NCBI RefSeq assembly: GCF_016429065.1 | Contig: NZ_JAELTX010000013.1 | Coordinates: 1-56,786 of the forward strand | Direction: 5' to 3' | DNA length: 56,786 nucleotides | From: Pedobacter sp. ASV17 | GTDB taxonomy: Bacteria; Bacteroidota; Bacteroidia; Sphingobacteriales; Sphingobacteriaceae | Shown: one piece after another, positions 8,977 to 16,689 of the stretch | Numbering within the stretch: the stretch's first letter is position 1 | Layout: every line of letters starts with the position of its first letter | Notes under the pieces: model-generated | The model's database searches: none | The model's input: the letters and a program-made list of their open reading frames with translations, nothing else | What the model was told of the DNA's origin: nothing | Position numbers and translations under genes: made by a program

Positions 8977-9005
8977 GTTAACCGATTATTTGGTCATCGG
9001 TTAAC
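8977..9005. promoter_or_regulatory. Perfect inverted repeat upstream of the ECF sigma gene
   Basis: GTTAACCGAT (8977-8986) and ATCGGTTAAC (8996-9005) are perfect reverse complements separated by nine bases. There is no T-run next to it, so an operator or leader hairpin is more likely than a terminator. Confidence 0.45.
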
Positions 9006-9095
9006 TGTACTGGGCGCTCGTAATAAACTGATTAAAAGATTGATAATACAGGTAGCATCAATCAAAAAAACGACCAATTTCAACGATTAAACTAC

Positions 9096-9422
9096 TTAAT
9101 GCGACACGGCTTTTAAACCAATAATAGAGCCTACTAGCGTAACAATAAAGAATATCCTCCAAAAGCTAGCAGGGTCTTTAAAAACAAAAATCCCCATTAA
9201 CACGGTACCAACTGCACCAATACCAGTCCAAACGGCATAGGCAGTACCAATAGGCAAAGTTTGTGTAGCCTTAATCAACAACAGCATACTAATGGTTAGC
9301 GACACCAAAAAGCCGGCAAACCACCACGCGGATTCAGAGCCACTGGTTTCTTTTACTTTACCTAAGCAAGACGCAAATGCCACTTCAAACAAACCTGCGA
9401 TAATAAGATATATCCAATTCAT
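9096..9422 (-). CDS. sugE: SMR-family exporter, SugE/Gdx type (guanidinium exporter-like)
   Basis: The 108-residue product has four transmembrane helices and matches SugE/Gdx rather than EmrE: MNWIYLIIAGLFEVAFAS with the essential membrane Glu at about residue 13, then LPIGTAYAVWTGIGAVGTVLMG and a final GSIIGLK. Proteins of this subgroup exchange guanidinium for protons; the substrate here is inferred from the family. No guanidine riboswitch was recognised. A Crp/Fnr-type regulator gene lies 140 bases upstream on the same strand. Confidence 0.88.
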   Translation of the reverse strand: MNWIYLIIAGLFEVAFASCLGKVKETSGSESAWWFAGFLVSLTISMLLLIKATQTLPIGTAYAVWTGIGAVGTVLMGIFVFKDPASFWRIFFIVTLVGSIIGLKAVSH

Positions 9423-9517
9423 GATTTTCTAATTTCATGCAAAAATCGGGAGTATAACCTTGCCTTTTTTTAACAAATGATAAAAAATTAAAGGATATGT
9501 TATCCCAAGAAAAAGAA

Positions 9518-9551
9518 ATCCTCCCCCTGCCCCCTCAATGAGGGGGATATG
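9518..9551. repeat. C-rich dispersed repeat, copy 1
   Basis: A 34-base element with a CCCCCTCAATGAGGGGG stem. A near-identical copy in the same orientation is at 14246-14279. It lies between the Crp/Fnr gene end and sugE, where it could fold in the transcript. Confidence 0.7.
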
Positions 9552-9562
9552 AGCAACTGCAA

Positions 9563-10150
9563 CTACTTCAGTGCAGATCTGATTCTGCTTAGGGACACTT
9601 GTGTAATGCCCAAATAGGAAGCAATGTAGCCTAATTGCACCCGCTTTAAAATAGCAGGCGAATTAACCAGTAAATCGTGGTAGCGTTCCGTGGCAGTTTT
9701 AAACTGCAAGTCCATGAAACGTTGCTCAGCTTTTAGCAGTTCATATTCGGCAAACTTCCGGCCCCAATTGGCAATATGAATATGTTGACGATATAATTCC
9801 CGCAAGTCTTTACTGGAAATACGATAAAGCACTGCATTCTCCAATAGTTCTATGCTTTCGTAACCAGGTTTATCCTTAAAAAAGCTCAAATAAGAAAGCA
9901 TGACGTCGCCCTCCTGTCCAAACCAAATGGTTGTTTGTCCTCGCTGGTTTTCGCAAAATGCACGGGCAAGCCCTTCTTCAATAAAATAAACATGGTGGCC
10001 AATTTTTCCCGCAGAGATAATGAGCTTGCCCTTTGCCACTTCCATGCGCTGTAAGTGTGACAAAAGCAATTCCTTCTCTAATGAGGGTAAAGGTAAAATG
10101 GTATCTATTTGATTGGATATGGTATTCAACGTTGTCGCTTTGTACGCCAA
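9563..10150 (-). CDS. Crp/Fnr-family transcriptional regulator
   Basis: The 195-residue product has a cyclic-nucleotide-binding beta-roll (residues about 20-115: GKLIISAGKIGHHVYFIEEGLARAF, then EGDVMLSYLSFF) and a C-terminal helix-turn-helix (LGYIASYLGITQVSLSRIRSAL). The roll lacks the RxA(L/V)A phosphate-binding signature, so cAMP binding is doubtful, as is common in Bacteroidota members. The frame has no ATG at the N-terminus; TTG at 10150 is the best start, with a second TTG at 10129 as alternative. Its position before sugE suggests, but does not prove, control of that exporter. Confidence 0.82.
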   Translation of the reverse strand: MAYKATTLNTISNQIDTILPLPSLEKELLLSHLQRMEVAKGKLIISAGKIGHHVYFIEEGLARAFCENQRGQTTIWFGQEGDVMLSYLSFFKDKPGYESIELLENAVLYRISSKDLRELYRQHIHIANWGRKFAEYELLKAEQRFMDLQFKTATERYHDLLVNSPAILKRVQLGYIASYLGITQVSLSRIRSALK

Positions 10151-10257
10151 TTTAATTTTTTTTGATGAGAGTGTAACCTATTTTTTTTTGCTGTTGTCAT
10201 AAACCACAGAACACGGTTCGTAATCGTTTGAATGTTTAACAAAAAAATAATAAAACC

Positions 10258-10617
10258 ATGATAGGAATATTAGTACCGATTGTAATTTTTGTTGGTGCGT
10301 TTGCATTAATTTTTGGCATCAGATATCTTTCTAATAAGGAAAAAATGGCCATGATTGAAAGAGGAATTGATCCTGGCAACCAAAAATCAACCCCAAAACC
10401 CTTTTTGAGCTTAAAGTTTGGCTTGCTAATGGTTGGTGTAGGTTTAGGCCTAATCGTAGCCTTGTTTACTGTTAGGGGCGTATTTAACGCAAAACTAACC
10501 GACTCTGAAACAGGCCAGGCAGTAGCGGTTTATTTTGGCAGCATTTTTATCTTCGGAGGTCTGGGTTTGATTGTATCATACGTGATCGAGAAGAAATGGC
10601 TTGACCAACAGGAATAA
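10258..10617 (+). CDS. DUF6249-like small membrane protein
   Basis: The 119-residue product has an N-terminal transmembrane helix (residues 3-22), a charged cytoplasmic stretch with the characteristic NKEKMAMIERGIDPG, and two further helices (about 50-70 and 90-108). The stretch after the first helix matches proteins annotated DUF6249 in Bacteroidota, which are often encoded next to sigma/anti-sigma genes; function is unknown. The ATG at 10258 is clear. It is transcribed divergently from the Crp/Fnr gene. Confidence 0.7.
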   Translation: MIGILVPIVIFVGAFALIFGIRYLSNKEKMAMIERGIDPGNQKSTPKPFLSLKFGLLMVGVGLGLIVALFTVRGVFNAKLTDSETGQAVAVYFGSIFIFGGLGLIVSYVIEKKWLDQQE

Positions 10618-10674
10618 ATTTTATAGCCCTATAAGGTTTTTGAAATCTTATAGATTTAGATGACAAGTATGATT

Positions 10675-10707
10675 AAACTTACGAAGTTTTAGAAACTTCG
10701 TAAGTTT
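10675..10707. repeat. 33-base palindromic repeat, family A, copy 1
   Basis: Two 15-base arms (AAACTTACGAAGTTT and its reverse complement) around TAG. A degenerate relative precedes it at about 10630-10651 (TATAAGGTTT, TTG, AAATCTTATA). It sits directly behind the topoisomerase stop, where it may also serve as terminator. Confidence 0.8.
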
Positions 10708-10708
10708 T

Positions 10709-11761
10709 CTAATTTATCTTCTTCCGCTTTACCGCTTTCAAAAACTGAATAAGCACTGCCTCATCGTTTTTCAACGCCTTTTTTTCATTCTTTTCTTCAA
10801 GATCAATGCGTTTTAAATAACGCTGCAGGCCGCCATCCTCAAAAGCTTGTAGTAACAAAGGATAAACGTAAGCGCTTTTACAGACTGCTCTGGTATTTCC
10901 TAGCTTTGCAGCCACACAATCTAAGGCAGTTACCACCAGTTTCTTTGCCGAAATTTCAGGATTTTGGTTGGTACAAATCGCCAGCTGTCGCATCGCTTCC
11001 AAAGTTCCGCCCCAAGTTCTAAAGTCCTTGGCGGTAAAATCATCTTCCGTAATTTCCTTGATGTATTGATTGATCATTCCAGAATCTACCGCTTTCCGTT
11101 GATGGTCTTTCGTATAAAATTGAAACAGGTCTTGGCCAGGAATATCCTTACATCTTTTCACCAACTTGATCAGTCGCTTATCGGTAAGTCGCACATCTTG
11201 TTTAACTCCTTTCTTGCCTACAAAACTCAAAAAAAAGCCATTATCTTTATGTTTAACATGCTTATCTTTCAAGGTGCTTAAGCCATAGCTATTGTAGCTT
11301 TTCTCATAGGCCGCTGTACCTATTCTAATCAGGGTATCTTGTAAAACCGCAATACAAATGGCCAATACTTTTCTTTCGTCCAAGTTTTTTCGGCGCAAAT
11401 CTTTTTCTACCTGCTTACGAGCTTTCGGTAAAGCTTTACCAAATTCTAAAAGTCTGAAATATTTTTGGTCTGAGCGTCTGTTGACCCAATCGGGATGATA
11501 ACGATACTGTTTTCTGCCCGCCACATCAATGCCAATGGCCTGTAGATAACCATTCTTTTTAGGTGAAATCCAAACCTCTGTCCATGCGGGAGGCAGTACC
11601 AGTTTTTGAATGCGTTCTAAGGCCGTACTATCGGTTACCTTATTGCCTTTATCATCTTCATAATTGAATTTCCCGGGCTTTCCCTTGCGAAAGATTCCTC
11701 CTTTTTCTGGACTTACAAAAACTAAATGACTATCATTAATGACCTCAGCGGTGCTTACCAT
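10709..11761 (-). CDS. DNA topoisomerase IB
   Basis: The 350-residue product is a poxvirus-like bacterial topoisomerase IB. It nicks one strand through a 3'-phosphotyrosine and relaxes supercoils of both signs. Visible marks are the N-terminal DNA-clamp with LPPAWTEVWISP and GRKQYRYHPDW, the catalytic-core DTLIRIGTAAYEKSYNSYGLSTL with an active-site Arg, and GNTRAVCKSAYVYP near residue 296, where Tyr after SA is the nucleophile. The ATG at 11761 gives the usual start. It is monocistronic, with a family A palindrome just behind its stop. Confidence 0.93.
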   Translation of the reverse strand: MVSTAEVINDSHLVFVSPEKGGIFRKGKPGKFNYEDDKGNKVTDSTALERIQKLVLPPAWTEVWISPKKNGYLQAIGIDVAGRKQYRYHPDWVNRRSDQKYFRLLEFGKALPKARKQVEKDLRRKNLDERKVLAICIAVLQDTLIRIGTAAYEKSYNSYGLSTLKDKHVKHKDNGFFLSFVGKKGVKQDVRLTDKRLIKLVKRCKDIPGQDLFQFYTKDHQRKAVDSGMINQYIKEITEDDFTAKDFRTWGGTLEAMRQLAICTNQNPEISAKKLVVTALDCVAAKLGNTRAVCKSAYVYPLLLQAFEDGGLQRYLKRIDLEEKNEKKALKNDEAVLIQFLKAVKRKKIN

Positions 11762-11814
11762 AATTGCTATTTATGGCAAAACAAAAAGAATGAGGAAATA
11801 GTTTGAGGAGATGA

Positions 11815-12240
11815 TTACTGGGGTTTAGGCAAAATGGCCACGGTCAAGCGGCTTACGCAATTCATTTTTCCTTTATCGGTATAGAGTTTTATTTCCCATA
11901 GATGGGTTTTACCACCGATATGTAATGGCTTACAAACACCTTTCACAAAACCAGTACTCACTGGTCTAATATGATTGGCATTTACTTCCAAACCTACGGC
12001 AATATATTTATTGGGATCAATACACATGTAAGAAGCAATACTCCCTAAGGTTTCAGCCAATACCACAGATGCCCCGCCATGTAAAATGCCCGCAGGTTGA
12101 TGCGTACGTTCGTCAACAGGCATGGTCGCACATAAATAATCTTCACCCACTTCGGTAAATTCAATCCCCAACAAGGCGCCAATATGGTTTTTCGGGCGAC
12201 TGTTCAACATTTCGGGCGTAAATTCTTTAAACCAAATCAT
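11815..12240 (-). CDS. menI: Hotdog-fold acyl-CoA thioesterase, MenI/YdiI-like
   Basis: The 141-residue product follows E. coli YdiI (MenI, 1,4-dihydroxy-2-naphthoyl-CoA hydrolase) nearly end to end: MPVDERTHQPAGILHGGASV with the HGG core and the catalytic Glu in VLAETLGS, then VGLEVNANHIRP and VKGVCKPLHIG. Hydrolysis of a CoA ester is secure; a role in menaquinone synthesis is inferred from that similarity and fits Bacteroidota, which respire with menaquinone. No other men genes are nearby. Confidence 0.82.
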   Translation of the reverse strand: MIWFKEFTPEMLNSRPKNHIGALLGIEFTEVGEDYLCATMPVDERTHQPAGILHGGASVVLAETLGSIASYMCIDPNKYIAVGLEVNANHIRPVSTGFVKGVCKPLHIGGKTHLWEIKLYTDKGKMNCVSRLTVAILPKPQ

Positions 12241-12270
12241 GTATTTAAGTTAAATGTCAAAAATAAAAAG

Positions 12271-12365
12271 TTAACCCCTAAATCCCCTAAAGGGGGCTTT
12301 ACTGTTCGGTTAACATATTCAAATCGTTATACAACAATTCCCCTCCAAGGGGACTAAGGGGTTAA
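12271..12365. repeat. Imperfect inverted repeat of C/G-rich segments
   Basis: TTAACCCCTAAATCCCCT at the left end faces AGGGGACTAAGGGGTTAA at the right end, with further CCCCT/AGGGG segments between. It can fold into a long stem. The right arm supplies the last codons and stop (LTP-stop) of the DinB gene. Confidence 0.6.
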
Positions 12366-12863
12366 ATACCGCTCTACAATCACCTTTTTGTGGTGCATCA
12401 CATGCCCCGCCAAGATAAAAACCAATGCTCTTACCGAAATTTGGTTTCCATTGGCATTACCAAACCTGTTCAATTCTTCTTCGTTAAGAGATTTAAGCAA
12501 AAATAGGTTCGATTTCCTTAAGGCCACAAACTCTTCACATAGGCTCTCTAAACTACGATCCTTAAAATGAGCATTGATCACATATTGGTCTTCATCAAAC
12601 CCCGGAATGGCCGCTTTTTCTCCCCTAGCAAAACAGGTTAAACGGAAAACCATAATGCGTTCGGTGTCTATAATGTGTCCAAACATTTCTTTAATGGTCC
12701 ATTTGCCTGGTGCATAAGCATAATCTGCCTTATCAGCATTGCTCGTTACAAATTGCGCAAAGGCTTCGGCCTGTGTTTCTAAGATTTCCAGCACATCTCC
12801 ATCAACAAGATCGATATACCCCTTATACCATTGTGGATAGTCCTCTATTTGTGGTCGGTTCAT
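12354..12863 (-). CDS. DinB-family metal-binding protein
   Basis: The 169-residue product is a four-helix DinB/YfiT-type bundle. The metal-binding histidines are visible as FGHIIDTER (about residue 62) and GHVMHHKKV near the C-terminus (HxxxH). DinB-like proteins include thiol-dependent transferases, but no substrate can be inferred. Its start overlaps the 3' end of the upstream histidine kinase gene by about 41 bases, so the two are co-transcribed. The stop lies in a C/G-rich repeat arm, suggesting the repeat was inserted at the gene's end and trimmed or replaced the C-terminus. Confidence 0.82.
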   Translation of the reverse strand: MNRPQIEDYPQWYKGYIDLVDGDVLEILETQAEAFAQFVTSNADKADYAYAPGKWTIKEMFGHIIDTERIMVFRLTCFARGEKAAIPGFDEDQYVINAHFKDRSLESLCEEFVALRKSNLFLLKSLNEEELNRFGNANGNQISVRALVFILAGHVMHHKKVIVERYLTP

Positions 12864-14052
12864 ATTTAATACTACTTTTTAAAACAATTCTGAAGGTTGT
12901 TCCTTTTCCAATCTCGGAGTCTTTCACAAAAATTTGTCCTCGGTGATAGTTCTCCACAATCCTTTTGGTTAAGGTTAAGCCCAGGCCCCAACCTCTTTTT
13001 CTGGTGGTGTAGCCCGGTTGAAATACCGTGTCAAATTTAGAGCGGGGAATTCCCTTTCCTGTATCTGTTACATCAATTAAAACTTCTTCTTTGGCCAGGT
13101 TTTCGATGATGTTAATGGTAATTGTTCCATCATTATCTATTGCATTCACCGCATTTTTGAGCAGATTTTCTATCACCCAATCAAACAGCGGTGCCGACAA
13201 CATTGCCCTTACTTGAGTGTCACCAGTAATTACAAAATTGATTTTATCGGAAGCTCGGACCTTGAAATACTGTACAAAATTGTTGATGATGATGTAAACG
13301 ACATGGTCTTCCAATATCGGCATGGAACCAATTTTAGAAAAACGGTCAGCTATGATTTCCAATCGCTGAATATCGTTTTCCATCTCGGCCACCAACGGAT
13401 CTTCTTCCGCATCGAACCGAGTTTTGATTAGCTCCACCCAAGCCATTAGTGACGATATGGGGGTTCCCAATTGATGGGCTGTTTCTTTGGCCATCCCCAC
13501 AAATTCCTGATCTCGCTCTGCTTTTCTTGCGGCACTAAAACCCACATAGGCTGTGATTAAGAAAAGGGCAATTACGCCTAATTGGATGTAAGGGAAATAC
13601 CTCAATTGGGTTAAAATATTCGAATCCTTATAGTAGGCAATGAGCTGCTCTTCATTAATGCCCTTCATTTTGGCAGGCTTATGCTGCCCCTTCATTTTCT
13701 GCAATTGTTTGGCAAAATATACAGGGTCGTATTGTTTCGATTTATTATCGGGATATAGCGTTTTAGTGGTATCCAATCCATCCCACAAGTAAATGGAGCC
13801 ATCAGTTCTGGTGATGATTACGTCCATTTTATTGTTCTTCTTGATGGTTTCAAAAACATCGGTCAACTGCTCATTGTCGTACATTTTCATTCGCTGCTCG
13901 GCTACTTTAATCCAAAGCAAAAACTGCGTGCCTTCTTCCCGCTCCATCTTTTGCACAAAAAAATTGGTGTAAGCTACGGACGCAAAACCAATCACCCCTG
14001 CAAAGACCAATAAAAACAACTTCCAACGTTTCTTTTTCTGATATGGGTTCAT
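12823..14052 (-). CDS. Membrane sensor histidine kinase
   Basis: I start at ATG 14052 (MNPYQKKKRWKLFLL), 409 residues, because the frame upstream only offers a TTG. It has transmembrane helices at about 10-30 and 155-175 around a periplasmic sensor domain, then HisKA with AKETAHQLGTPISSLMAW (phospho-accepting His) and HATPase with N-box NLLKNAVNAI, G1 DTGKGIP and G2 RGWGLGLTLTKRI. The H-box wording AHQLGTP is typical of Bacteroidota kinases. No response regulator is adjacent, so its partner is elsewhere. The 3' end overlaps the DinB gene. Confidence 0.9.
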   Translation of the reverse strand: MNPYQKKKRWKLFLLVFAGVIGFASVAYTNFFVQKMEREEGTQFLLWIKVAEQRMKMYDNEQLTDVFETIKKNNKMDVIITRTDGSIYLWDGLDTTKTLYPDNKSKQYDPVYFAKQLQKMKGQHKPAKMKGINEEQLIAYYKDSNILTQLRYFPYIQLGVIALFLITAYVGFSAARKAERDQEFVGMAKETAHQLGTPISSLMAWVELIKTRFDAEEDPLVAEMENDIQRLEIIADRFSKIGSMPILEDHVVYIIINNFVQYFKVRASDKINFVITGDTQVRAMLSAPLFDWVIENLLKNAVNAIDNDGTITINIIENLAKEEVLIDVTDTGKGIPRSKFDTVFQPGYTTRKRGWGLGLTLTKRIVENYHRGQIFVKDSEIGKGTTFRIVLKSSIKYEPTTNRGLSTMV

Positions 14053-14177
14053 TTCTTGAGCCAAATTACAATATCAGAACGGAAAAACCTCAAAACCATT
14101 ATCCTTTTTCAAAAAGCCATCATCCATCATTTTAAAAGCATAAGCGCTTCATGGCCTCTGAAAACAGATGAAAAACA

Positions 14178-14185
14178 TATCTTTG
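14178..14185 (+). promoter_or_regulatory. Probable -7 box of gltX
   Basis: TATCTTTG fits TAnnTTTG; a CTG 17 bases upstream is a weak -33 match. If used, gltX has a leader of about 200 bases that contains the C-rich repeat. The remainder of 14065-14388 holds no gene. Confidence 0.4.
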
Positions 14186-14245
14186 TGGCGTCTTGCGTTT
14201 TGCGCAGAGCGATGGGCTTCAAATCTATAACAGCTAGAAAGTACT

Positions 14246-14279
14246 ATCCTCCCCTTTGCCCCCTCAATAAGGGGATATG
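14246..14279. repeat. C-rich dispersed repeat, copy 2
   Basis: A 34-base element differing from the copy at 9518-9551 by a few bases, in the same orientation, within the probable gltX leader. Confidence 0.7.
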
Positions 14280-14388
14280 CACAGGCCAATATCTCCCTTT
14301 GGAGAGAGAAAAAAGAGGAAGGATTTTACCGTTTAATAGAGAAGAGTCCCTTTCGCCTAACGCTTTACGCCAAACAACTAAACACATC

Positions 14389-15894
14389 ATGAACAGAGAA
14401 GTTAGAGTAAGATTTGCACCAAGCCCAACAGGAGGTTTACACTTAGGAGGCGTAAGAACCGCCCTTTTCAATTACCTTTTCGCAAAGAAAAACAATGGAA
14501 CCTTTATTTTAAGGATAGAAGATACCGACCAAACCCGCTTTGTGGAAGGTGCGGAACAATACATTGTAGATTGCTTGGAATGGTGTGGCATTGCTGCCGA
14601 TGAAAGCCCCCAAAAACCAGGCGCTTTTGGCCCTTACCGCCAAAGTGAGCGCAAACCCACTTATCGACAATATGCTGAGCAATTGGTAGCCAGTGGTTAT
14701 GCCTACTACGCTTTTGATACTGCCGAAGAACTTACCGCAAAAAGAGCTGAAGAGCCTAATTTCCTTTACGGACAAAAAACCCGTATGCAAATGCGCAACT
14801 CGCTAACGCTTACCCAAAATGAAGTGAGCGAGCTGTTGGCACAAAACACGCCACATGTGATCCGTATTAAAATGCCTACCGATGAGCAGGTTACTTTTAC
14901 GGATATGATCAGGGGCGTAGTGAGCTTCGATACCAATTTAGTAGACGATAAAGTACTTTTAAAAGCCGATGGAATGCCTACTTATCACCTAGCGGTAGTG
15001 GCTGATGATAAAGCGATGGAAATTTCACATGTGTTCAGGGGCGAAGAGTGGTTACCATCTGCTCCCATCCATTTATTGCTTTGGAGATATTTGGGATGGG
15101 AAAATGAAATGCCCGTTTGGGCGCATTTACCATTGATCCTTAAACCTGATGGCAACGGAAAATTGAGCAAAAGAGACGGCGACAGACTGGGTTTCCCTGT
15201 TTATGCCATGAATTGGACTGACCCTAAAACTGGTGATTTAACCAAAGGTTTTAAAGAGCTTGGTTTTATGCCAGAGGCGTTTGTAAACCTTTTGGGTTTA
15301 TTGGGCTGGAATGACGGGACCGACAAAGAAATATTTATGCTAGAAGAATTGAAAGCAGCCTTTTCTGTAGAAAGAATTAGCAAAGCTGGAGCGAAATTCG
15401 ATTTTGAAAAAGCGAAGTGGTTTAACCACGAATGGATCAAGCAGTCTCCAGTTAGCCGTTTACAACCAGCCGTAAGTGACCTATTAAAACAAAACGGCAT
15501 CGAAGCCGCTGATGAAAAGCTTGCTACAGTAATTGAACTGGTAAAAGACAGGTGTACCTTGTTGCCTGATTTTGTGGCGCAAAGTGCTTATTTCTTTACA
15601 GCTCCAAGCGAATACGATGCTGCCGCTGTAAAACCGAAATGGAATAACGAAAAAGCAGTCTTCTTTGAAGAATTTGCCAATACCTTAAATGTTGAGTTGA
15701 GTGCCTTGGATTTGGAAGCCAGCTTTAAAGCTTTGGCCGAAGCAAAAGGACTGAAACCTGGCGAAGTAATGTTGCCATTACGCATTATGCTGGTTGGTGG
15801 CAAATTTGGTCCAGGCGTGTTTGATATTGTTAAGCTGTTAGGCAAACAAGAAACCGCTGCGAGAATAGCAAAAGGCATCGCTGCGTTTGCATAA
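14389..15894 (+). CDS. gltX: Glutamyl-tRNA synthetase
   Basis: The 501-residue class I synthetase attaches glutamate to tRNA. The start is ATG 14389 (MNREVRVRFAPSPTGGLHLGG), because the family begins directly before the HIGH-type motif (HLGG); the open frame extends upstream to 14056 but that part is not synthetase-like. The KMSKS-type motif is GKLSKRDGDRLGFP at about residue 258. The C-terminal anticodon-binding domain is complete. A terminator hairpin follows at 15901. Confidence 0.96.
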   Translation: MNREVRVRFAPSPTGGLHLGGVRTALFNYLFAKKNNGTFILRIEDTDQTRFVEGAEQYIVDCLEWCGIAADESPQKPGAFGPYRQSERKPTYRQYAEQLVASGYAYYAFDTAEELTAKRAEEPNFLYGQKTRMQMRNSLTLTQNEVSELLAQNTPHVIRIKMPTDEQVTFTDMIRGVVSFDTNLVDDKVLLKADGMPTYHLAVVADDKAMEISHVFRGEEWLPSAPIHLLLWRYLGWENEMPVWAHLPLILKPDGNGKLSKRDGDRLGFPVYAMNWTDPKTGDLTKGFKELGFMPEAFVNLLGLLGWNDGTDKEIFMLEELKAAFSVERISKAGAKFDFEKAKWFNHEWIKQSPVSRLQPAVSDLLKQNGIEAADEKLATVIELVKDRCTLLPDFVAQSAYFFTAPSEYDAAAVKPKWNNEKAVFFEEFANTLNVELSALDLEASFKALAEAKGLKPGEVMLPLRIMLVGGKFGPGVFDIVKLLGKQETAARIAKGIAAFA

Positions 15895-15900
15895 GCGAAC

Positions 15901-15943
15901 AAAACAGCCATACGAGATTAGAAAATCGCATGGCTGTTTTGTT
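15901..15943. terminator. Bidirectional terminator behind gltX
   Basis: AAAACAGCCAT pairs with ATGGCTGTTTT; inner bases CGA/TCG extend the stem. It separates gltX from the convergent gene at 15953. Confidence 0.85.
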
Positions 15944-15952
15944 TAATATAGG

Positions 15953-16570
15953 TCACTCTTCTAAAAAAGCCATTTCGTAAATAAGATAGTGCTTAATGCC
16001 AAACTTTTTGCCCCAATCTTCTACCTTCTCGCCACTTTGATCAACAGCGCAATACATTAGCCAGCCATCTTTTTCGTACGGCAGGATATAAGCAAAAACG
16101 GGAAAAGGCTTATTTAATTCAATTTTATAATGGTTTCCCAAAACCCGTAAACTGTAATTGTCGGTTTTGAGTGCTTGATATTTTTTGTTTACACCAAGCC
16201 TAGGAAACCTAAAAAGTACCTGCAACTTGTCGTCTACCCTCCTTCCCATTACGGAAAAAGATAAAGTATCTCCAGTTGCATTCGTTGTTAAATTCTTTAA
16301 GTCTTGTTTTTTGATTAAAGTATCCACCTTTTTAACTTTGCCATTCCACATCTCCTTACAATACAGTAAAACCTTTCTTGCTTTCAATTGCGTTCCCGTC
16401 AATTTTACCTTGTAGTATTCCACACCTTGAAAATCTACAATTACACGGGTCTCTTCGTTAGAGGGTCCGTAATCTGCCATCATTTTCACAGCACCTTCAG
16501 TTGGCTTTTGAGCCTTTGCCATGTTCCACAAAACAAGTGTTGCAGCTAGACATAATAATGTTTTTTTCAT
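15953..16570 (-). CDS. Exported protein of unknown function
   Basis: The ATG at 16570 is chosen because it opens a signal peptide (MKKTLLCLAATLVLWNMAKAQ); the upstream in-frame extension is not signal-like. The 205-residue mature region is predicted to be mostly beta (EYYKVKLTGTQLKARKVLLY, LQVLFRFPRLG, YSLRVLGNHYKIEL) and contains no family I recognise with certainty; length and position after a signal peptide resemble DUF4833-type periplasmic proteins, but I do not rely on this. It is convergent to gltX and divergent from the kinase at 16690. Confidence 0.65.
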   Translation of the reverse strand: MKKTLLCLAATLVLWNMAKAQKPTEGAVKMMADYGPSNEETRVIVDFQGVEYYKVKLTGTQLKARKVLLYCKEMWNGKVKKVDTLIKKQDLKNLTTNATGDTLSFSVMGRRVDDKLQVLFRFPRLGVNKKYQALKTDNYSLRVLGNHYKIELNKPFPVFAYILPYEKDGWLMYCAVDQSGEKVEDWGKKFGIKHYLIYEMAFLEE

Positions 16571-16678
16571 CGTTTTCTTTTTACCAAAACTCCATAATTC
16601 CGCCGTCAAACTGTGTTATCGCTGATGTTATAAAATGTTATAGAACGTTAACGGCTCCTTTTGAGAAAGACTTTTAGG

Positions 16679-16686
16679 TAACTTTG
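16679..16686 (+). promoter_or_regulatory. TAnnTTTG box directly before a kinase start
   Basis: TAACTTTG ends four bases before ATG 16690 (TAACTTTGAGAATG). A TTG lies 15 bases upstream, slightly closer than consensus. If it is a promoter, the transcript is essentially leaderless. Confidence 0.5.
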
Positions 16687-16689
16687 AGA

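Noticed and set aside
14056..14388. N-terminal extension of glutamyl-tRNA synthetase
   Set aside because: The extension covers a C-rich repeat and a likely promoter and lacks similarity to the family, which starts at 14389.
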